A stretch of 64,000 bases of DNA, taken from Bordetella ansorpii (GTDB lineage: Bacteria; Pseudomonadota; Gammaproteobacteria; Burkholderiales; Burkholderiaceae_B). The notes below the pieces were generated by a model. The model was given only the letters and a program-made list of their open reading frames with translations, was not told the DNA's origin and searched no databases. The stretch covers positions 124,001 through 188,000 of the forward strand of contig NZ_FKIF01000009.1 of NCBI RefSeq assembly GCF_900078705.1, in the 5' to 3' direction. The position numbers were made by a program, and so were the translations under genes. Position 1 is the stretch's first letter, and the number at the start of each line of letters is the position of its first letter. This document shows positions 59,722-64,000 of this stretch, piece by piece.

Positions 59722-60456
59722 ATGAATACTCAAAACACCACCCCCATCCGCAAGATCCTCGTCGTCGACGATGACCCCCGTCTTCGCGATCTGCTGCGGC
59801 GCTACCTGTCTGAACAAGGGTTCAACGTGTTCGTCGCCGAGGATGCCAAGGAAATGGGCAAGCTCTGGCAGCGCGAGCACTTCGACCTGCTCGTCCTCGA
59901 CCTGATGCTGCCAGGCGAAGACGGCTTGTCGATCTGCCGCCGCCTGCGGGGCGGACACGACAATACGCCGATCATCATGCTGACCGCCAAGGCAGAAGAG
60001 ATCGACCGTATCGTCGGCCTGGAAATGGGCGCGGACGACTACCTGTCCAAGCCCTTCAACCCGCGCGAACTGCTGGCCCGCATCAACGCGATCCTGCGCC
60101 GCCGCGGCACCGAGGAGCACCCCGGCGCGCCCAGCCAGGAAAACGAGTCGATCGCCTTCGGCCCGTACGTGCTCAACCTCTCCACGCGCACCCTCACCCG
60201 CAACAGCGAACAGGTGCCGATCACCACCGGCGAATTCTCGGTGCTGAAGGTGTTTGCCCGTCACCCCAAGATTCCCCTGTCGCGCGACAAACTGATGGAA
60301 CTTGCGCGCGGCCGCGAGTACGAAGCCTTCGACCGCAGCCTGGATGTGCAGATTTCGCGTCTGCGCAAGCTGATCGAGCCGAACCCGTCCAAACCGGTCT
60401 TCATCCAGACCGTCTGGGGCCTGGGCTACGTTTTCGTGCCGGATGGCGGAAGCTGA
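59722..60456 (+). CDS. risA: RisA-type OmpR-family response regulator
   Basis: 244-residue regulator. The receiver domain has VVDDDP, phospho-Asp in LLVLDLMLPGEDG, conserved Thr/Lys (MLTAKAEE, YLSKPFNPRELLARI), and a winged-helix DNA-binding domain follows (SVLKVFARHPKIPLSRDKLM, VQISRLRKLIEPN). Starts at MNTQNTTPIRK. In Bordetella the RisAS system affects intracellular survival and virulence-repressed genes. The naming rests on the very close resemblance of the N terminus and the downstream sensor and ahpC genes, as I recall them from Bordetella. Confidence 0.88.
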   Translation: MNTQNTTPIRKILVVDDDPRLRDLLRRYLSEQGFNVFVAEDAKEMGKLWQREHFDLLVLDLMLPGEDGLSICRRLRGGHDNTPIIMLTAKAEEIDRIVGLEMGADDYLSKPFNPRELLARINAILRRRGTEEHPGAPSQENESIAFGPYVLNLSTRTLTRNSEQVPITTGEFSVLKVFARHPKIPLSRDKLMELARGREYEAFDRSLDVQISRLRKLIEPNPSKPVFIQTVWGLGYVFVPDGGS

Positions 60457-61888
60457 TAAAACAGCCCGTATCACCGGGCAGGAGCGTGCTCCTGTGCCCC
60501 GCTTACGCAGACTTCTCCGCAACCTGACTTCCCGTCTGCGCCTGGGTCTCTTCGGGCGCACGTTCCTTTTGCTGGCCGCGCTCATGCTGGTCAGCCTTGG
60601 AGCGTGGTTGCAGGTCTTCTTCAGCATGGAGCTGGGACCGCGCGCCAACCAGATGGCCCAGCGGGTGATCACTGCCGTGAACATCACCCGGACGGCGCTC
60701 GTCTATTCGCATGCGGAGGAGCGCAGCAAGTTGCTGCTCGACCTGGCGACCAACGAAGGTATCCAGGTCTATCCGCGCGAAGTCACCGATTTCACCGAAG
60801 GACTGCCCGACGACGACTACTGGCAGCGCGTGGCGCAGCAGATCCGCGCCCGGTTCGGCGCGGATACCCAGATCGCGTGGGGGGTCAATCAGGTACCCGG
60901 CTTCTGGGTCAGCTTCCAGATCGACCAGGATCTCTACTGGCTGGTGTTCGAGCGCGAGCAGATCGGGCTGACCGGCGGCATAGAGTGGCTGGGCTGGGGC
61001 GCGACCGCGCTGCTGCTGTCGCTGGTGGGCGCCGCGGTCAGCGTGGGCTTCGTCAACCGGCCGCTGTCACGGCTGGCGCGCGCGGCCCAGGTGCTGTCGC
61101 GCGGCGAAACCCCTGCATCGCTGCCCGAGCAGGGGCCGCTGGAGATCCGCGACCTCAATGCCTCGTTCAACCGCATGTCGAAAGACCTGCGCCAGGCCGA
61201 GGCCGACCGGGAATTGATGCTGGCGGGCATCTCGCACGACCTGCGCACGCCGCTGGCGCGCATGCGCCTGGAAATCGAGATGAGCGGCGTGTCGGAAGAC
61301 GCCCGCCAGGCCATCGACGACGACCTGGCCCAGATCGACCACAGTATCGGCCAGTTGATGGAATACGCCCGCCCGGCGGGCACCCTGCCCCAGTTGGCCA
61401 CCGACATCTCCCTGGTGCTGCACGAGCTGTTCGAGCGCGAGCGCAGCCATACCGCGTCGCTGGGCGGCGAGCTCGAGGCCAACATCGAGCCCGGCCTGCG
61501 CGCGCGGATCACCGCGCTGGACCTCAAGCGCATCGTCGGCAACCTGATCGAGAACGCGCGCCGCTATGGCCGCTCCACCGATGGACTGGCCCACCTGGTC
61601 ATGACCGTGCAATCCGAGGGCAGTACGGTGGCCATCGAAGTCTGCGACCGCGGTCCCGGCATCGCCCCCGAGGAAGTCGAACGTCTCCTGCGCCCCTTCT
61701 CGCGCGGCGAAGCAGCCCGCACCGGCGTCAGCGGCGCGGGCCTGGGCCTGGCCATCGTCGAACGCCTGCTCAAGCACGTCGGCGGGTCGCTGAAAATGCA
61801 GCCCCGGCCGGGCGGCGGCCTGAAGGCACGCATAGAGCTGCCCAAAGCCAAATTTAGAAATTATCAATTAGACATCGAAAATCAATAG
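60443..61888 (+). CDS. risS: RisS-type sensor histidine kinase (EnvZ family)
   Basis: 481-residue inner-membrane kinase. Helix 1 is near 40-60 (FGRTFLLLAALMLVSLGAWL), then a periplasmic domain of about 120 residues, helix 2 near 180-200, and HAMP (NRPLSRLARAAQVLSRGE). The H-box is LAGISHDLRTPLARMRLEIE, and the ATPase motifs are NLIENARRYG, DRGPGIAPEE and GAGLGLAIVERLL. The reading frame is complete; B. pertussis is known for a disrupted risS. It overlaps risA by 14 bases. Its last codons are A/T-rich and hold the likely ahpC promoter. Confidence 0.9.
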   Translation: MAEADKTARITGQERAPVPRLRRLLRNLTSRLRLGLFGRTFLLLAALMLVSLGAWLQVFFSMELGPRANQMAQRVITAVNITRTALVYSHAEERSKLLLDLATNEGIQVYPREVTDFTEGLPDDDYWQRVAQQIRARFGADTQIAWGVNQVPGFWVSFQIDQDLYWLVFEREQIGLTGGIEWLGWGATALLLSLVGAAVSVGFVNRPLSRLARAAQVLSRGETPASLPEQGPLEIRDLNASFNRMSKDLRQAEADRELMLAGISHDLRTPLARMRLEIEMSGVSEDARQAIDDDLAQIDHSIGQLMEYARPAGTLPQLATDISLVLHELFERERSHTASLGGELEANIEPGLRARITALDLKRIVGNLIENARRYGRSTDGLAHLVMTVQSEGSTVAIEVCDRGPGIAPEEVERLLRPFSRGEAARTGVSGAGLGLAIVERLLKHVGGSLKMQPRPGGGLKARIELPKAKFRNYQLDIENQ

Positions 61889-61896
61889 CGTAAAAT
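61868..61896 (+). promoter_or_regulatory. Candidate promoter of ahpC within the 3' end of risS
   Basis: TTAGAC at 61868-61873, a 17-base spacer and TAAAAT at 61891-61896, 57 bases before the ahpC start. It lies in an A/T-rich patch unusual for this genome, which would also suit an OxyR-type site, but I cannot make out a full OxyR motif. Confidence 0.6.
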
Positions 61897-61952
61897 TAGA
61901 TGTCTCGGCTCCACGCGAGCCCCTTTCCACCCAACACCTAATGGGAGCACAC

Positions 61953-62501
61953 ATGAAAACTGTTGGCGATAAACTCGAGTCCTTCAAGGTCACCGGCGTC
62001 AAGCCCGGCTTCAACCAGCACGAAGAAAACGGCGTCTCGGCCTTCGAAGACATCACCGAAAGCTCGTTCCCCGGCAAGTGGAAGGTCATCTACTTCTACC
62101 CGAAGGACTTCACCTTCGTGTGCCCGACCGAAATCGTCGGCTTCGACAAGCTGGCCAAGGATTTCGAAGACCGCGACGCCGTCCTGCTGGGCGGTTCGTC
62201 GGACAACGAATTCGTCAAGCTGGCATGGCGCCGTGAGCACCCGGACCTCAACAAGCTGGGCCACTACCAATTCGGCGACACCACCGGCTCGCTGATCGAC
62301 CAACTGGGCGTGCGCGAGAAGGGCGCTGGCGTGGCGCTGCGCGCCACCTTCATCGTCGATCCGGACAACACGATCCAGCACGTTTCGGTGAACAACCTGA
62401 ACGTCGGCCGTAACCCCGAGGAAGTCCTGCGTCTGCTGGACGGCCTGCAAACCGACGAGCTGTGCCCGTGCAACCGCACGGTCGGCGGCGACACGCTGTA
62501 A
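61953..62501 (+). CDS. ahpC: Alkyl hydroperoxide reductase AhpC (peroxiredoxin)
   Basis: 182-residue typical two-cysteine peroxiredoxin. The peroxidatic Cys is in FTFVCPTEIVGF and the resolving Cys in ELCPCNRTVG. GGGAG lies five bases before the ATG at 61953. The AhpC form paired with AhpD, rather than AhpF, receives electrons from a dihydrolipoamide-linked chain. Followed 58 bases later by ahpD. Confidence 0.95.
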   Translation: MKTVGDKLESFKVTGVKPGFNQHEENGVSAFEDITESSFPGKWKVIYFYPKDFTFVCPTEIVGFDKLAKDFEDRDAVLLGGSSDNEFVKLAWRREHPDLNKLGHYQFGDTTGSLIDQLGVREKGAGVALRATFIVDPDNTIQHVSVNNLNVGRNPEEVLRLLDGLQTDELCPCNRTVGGDTL

Positions 62502-62559
62502 GCAATACGCTGGCCCGGTTCGTCCGGGCTTTTCTTGCTCCAGAATATAGGTAAAAGCT

Positions 62560-63078
62560 ATGGAATTCCTCTCTACCATCAAGGAACAACTGCCGGATTG
62601 GGCGAAGGACATCCGCCTGAATCTGGATTCCGTCATCGCCCGCTCCACGCTGGCGCCGGAGGATGCGCTGGGCGCTGCCCTGGCCGCCGCCTTCGCCGCG
62701 CGCAGCCCGTTCCTGGTCGACGCCTTCAAGGGCGCGCTGTCCGAGACCGACGCGAACGCCGCGCTGACCGCCGCGACGCTGATGGGCATGAACAACGTCT
62801 GGTATCCGTACGTCGAGATGTCGGGCGACGCCCAGTTGAAGACGCTGCCGGCCCAGTTGCGCATGAACGCCTACGCCACCCATGGCGGCGTGGACAAGAA
62901 GCGCTTCGAACTGTTCGCCCTGGTGGCGTCGATCATCGGCAAGTGCCACTTCTGCATCCAGTCGCACTTCGAGAACCTGCGCAAGGACGGCTTCAGCTCC
63001 GAGCAATTGCGTGACGCCGGCCGCATCGCGGCGGTGGTCAACGCTGCTGCCCAGGCGCTGGCGGCGCAAGGCAAGTAA
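62560..63078 (+). CDS. ahpD: Alkylhydroperoxidase AhpD
   Basis: 172-residue carboxymuconolactone decarboxylase-fold protein with the redox CxxC in GKCHFCIQSHFENLRK. It reduces AhpC. The N-terminal half (LSTIKEQLPDWAKDIRLNLD) is the AhpD-specific extension. Together with ahpC it forms the peroxide-defence unit downstream of risAS. Confidence 0.95.
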   Translation: MEFLSTIKEQLPDWAKDIRLNLDSVIARSTLAPEDALGAALAAAFAARSPFLVDAFKGALSETDANAALTAATLMGMNNVWYPYVEMSGDAQLKTLPAQLRMNAYATHGGVDKKRFELFALVASIIGKCHFCIQSHFENLRKDGFSSEQLRDAGRIAAVVNAAAQALAAQGK

Positions 63079-63128
63079 GAAGCCGCGGGCCACGCCCGTT
63101 CGGCCCGCCGCCTCGCATTGCACGGCTT

Positions 63129-63163
63129 CGGTCCCTTGGACATGGCGCATGTCCAAGGGACCG
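63129..63163. repeat. Perfect 16-bp inverted repeat downstream of ahpD
   Basis: CGGTCCCTTGGACATG and its exact complement separated by GCG. The right arm's GCGCATGTCCA word is repeated directly just after (63163-63173). It has no T run, so it is not a standard intrinsic terminator, although it stands 50 bases past the ahpD stop and could block or stabilise the transcript. The rest of the 220-base gap shows nothing recognisable. Confidence 0.85.
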
Positions 63164-63298
63164 CGCATGTCCAGGCTGATCAAGTCTTGCGAAGGCGTGC
63201 CGCCGCACGACCTCGAACCGCACGGCCACGGCGGCATGTACGGCATCCGATCCGGCGCAGGCCGTGGCGAGGATGACCACCGGCATGGCAGGCAAGCC

Positions 63299-63442
63299 TC
63301 AGCGGCACAGCCATGCGCCATCCGCCAGGGCCAGGGCGAGACCGGGGTCGAGCCAGGCAAGAAACACCACGGCCAGCAGCAGCGCCCCCGCCGTGGCCAG
63401 CGCGCCGCGCGTCCCCCAGGTCACGATGCGGCGGTCCATCAT
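63299..63442 (-). CDS. Small single-helix membrane protein, coupled to the MFS gene
   Basis: 47 codons: MMDRRIVTWGTRGALATAGA, then one hydrophobic helix (LLLAVVFLAWL), ending ADGAWLCR. The ATG overlaps the stop of the upstream MFS gene (ATGA), which supports translation. The basic N terminus and single helix suggest an inner-membrane protein with N-in orientation. I do not recognise the family. It could be an accessory subunit of the transporter or unrelated. Confidence 0.5.
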   Translation of the reverse strand: MMDRRIVTWGTRGALATAGALLLAVVFLAWLDPGLALALADGAWLCR

Positions 63443-64000
63443 GAGGCGATCCCGGCCGTGCTCGCCTGCGGCGAAGGCCGGTCGTCGATCGGCCAATGCA
63501 CCCACGCCGCCATCAGGCCCAAGGCGATCGACGCCATCCATATCAGGTCGTAGGACCGGTACGCGTCGTACACGAGGCTGCCCAGCCATACCCCCAGGAA
63601 ACCGCCAATCTGGTGCCCCAGAAACACCAGGCCGAAGAGCGTACCGATATAGCGCACCCCGAAGATGCGGGACAGCACGCCGTTGGTCAGCGGAACGGTC
63701 CCCAGCCATAGAAAACCCATGACCGCCGAAAAGGCGTAGGCGCTGAAAGGCGTGACGGGGACGGCCACGAAGACCGCGATGGCGAGGGTCCGCGCCACGT
63801 ACAGCGCGCTGAGCACCTGGCGCGGCGGCCATCGGCCGCCCAGGCGCGCGCAGGCGTAATTGCCGAAAATGTTGGCCAGCGCGATGATGGCCAGCGTGGC
63901 GCCGGCCTGTCCCACGCTCAGGCCCCGTTCGGCCAGATAGGCGGGCATGTGGGTCGCGATGAACGCCAGTTGGAACCCGCATGCCGTGAATCCGACGTTC
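63439..64000 (-). CDS. MFS transporter, C-terminal part (5' end outside window)
   Basis: 187 codons with about six helices. GFTACGFQLAFIATHMPAYL, FGNYACARLGGRW, GFLWLGTVPLTNGVLSRIFG and FLGHQIGGFLGVWLGSLVYD identify the second half of an MFS transporter of the OFA/monocarboxylate-like group. The frame enters from the window edge. It overlaps a small membrane protein at its 3' end. Substrate unknown. Confidence 0.85.
   Translation of the reverse strand, partial: NVGFTACGFQLAFIATHMPAYLAERGLSVGQAGATLAIIALANIFGNYACARLGGRWPPRQVLSALYVARTLAIAVFVAVPVTPFSAYAFSAVMGFLWLGTVPLTNGVLSRIFGVRYIGTLFGLVFLGHQIGGFLGVWLGSLVYDAYRSYDLIWMASIALGLMAAWVHWPIDDRPSPQASTAGIAS

Overview
The window is a compact, GC-rich (roughly two-thirds G+C) chromosomal segment of a betaproteobacterium of the Alcaligenaceae, most probably Bordetella or Achromobacter. 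The evidence is the gene content and order: a RisA/RisS-type OmpR/EnvZ pair followed by ahpC-ahpD, a lipid A deacylase PagL, duplicated Liv-type ABC transporters, a LivM-LivG fusion, a PhaZ-type PHA depolymerase with a Cys nucleophile, and a yceD-rpmF-plsX block. I place it by protein resemblance only and cannot name the species. Almost everything is ordinary core genome. I see no prophage, insertion sequence, CRISPR array, rRNA or tRNA.

Layout. 1-8 kb: plsX (cut by the window edge), rpmF and yceD on the minus strand, diverging from maf, an RsmI-like methylase and a lipoprotein amidase; then msrPQ (periplasmic methionine sulfoxide repair), a HAD phosphatase and rluC. 8-12 kb: RNase E behind an unusually long leader of about 640 bases with its own promoter and hairpins. 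12-18 kb: an accessory-looking stretch with a MocR-type regulator and its palindromic operator, a thioesterase, an EamA exporter, a LysR regulator, a gutted serine hydrolase/beta-lactamase gene and an MFS exporter. 18-23 kb: pagL, then trpB-trpA-accD, then argE. 23-33 kb: relA, mtfA, a flavodoxin-fold protein, ridA, pncB, fdxA, fpr, phaZ, rnfB and nth.

33.9-46.4 kb holds two complete Liv-family uptake systems in opposite orientations (livG-livF-SBP-livH-livM on plus; SBP-livH-livM/G fusion-livF on minus). They flank an orphan glycine-betaine-type binding protein and a LytS-like sensor whose ATP-binding motifs look degenerate. 46.7-57 kb is msrB-yciB-bolA-ppiC, converging on ligA-zipA-smc, with lplT diverging. 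57-64 kb is a family-4 uracil-DNA glycosylase, a TsaB-RimI fusion, risA-risS, ahpC-ahpD, and an MFS exporter cut by the window edge with a small coupled membrane protein.

The most unusual signals are non-coding. Three copies of a 75-85-base stem-loop element lie at 23.6, 29.3 and 29.5 kb. Their cores are nearly identical and their stems differ while remaining base-paired, which suggests selection on RNA or cruciform structure. A 67-base hairpin-bearing unit is tandemly duplicated between livG and livF and appears to supply the livF ribosome binding site. A 70-base three-tier stem lies inside the second liv locus, and a perfect 16-bp inverted repeat follows ahpD. Two protein-level oddities are the TsaB-RimI fusion and the twice-deleted serine hydrolase. 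No wholly new multi-gene system is evident.
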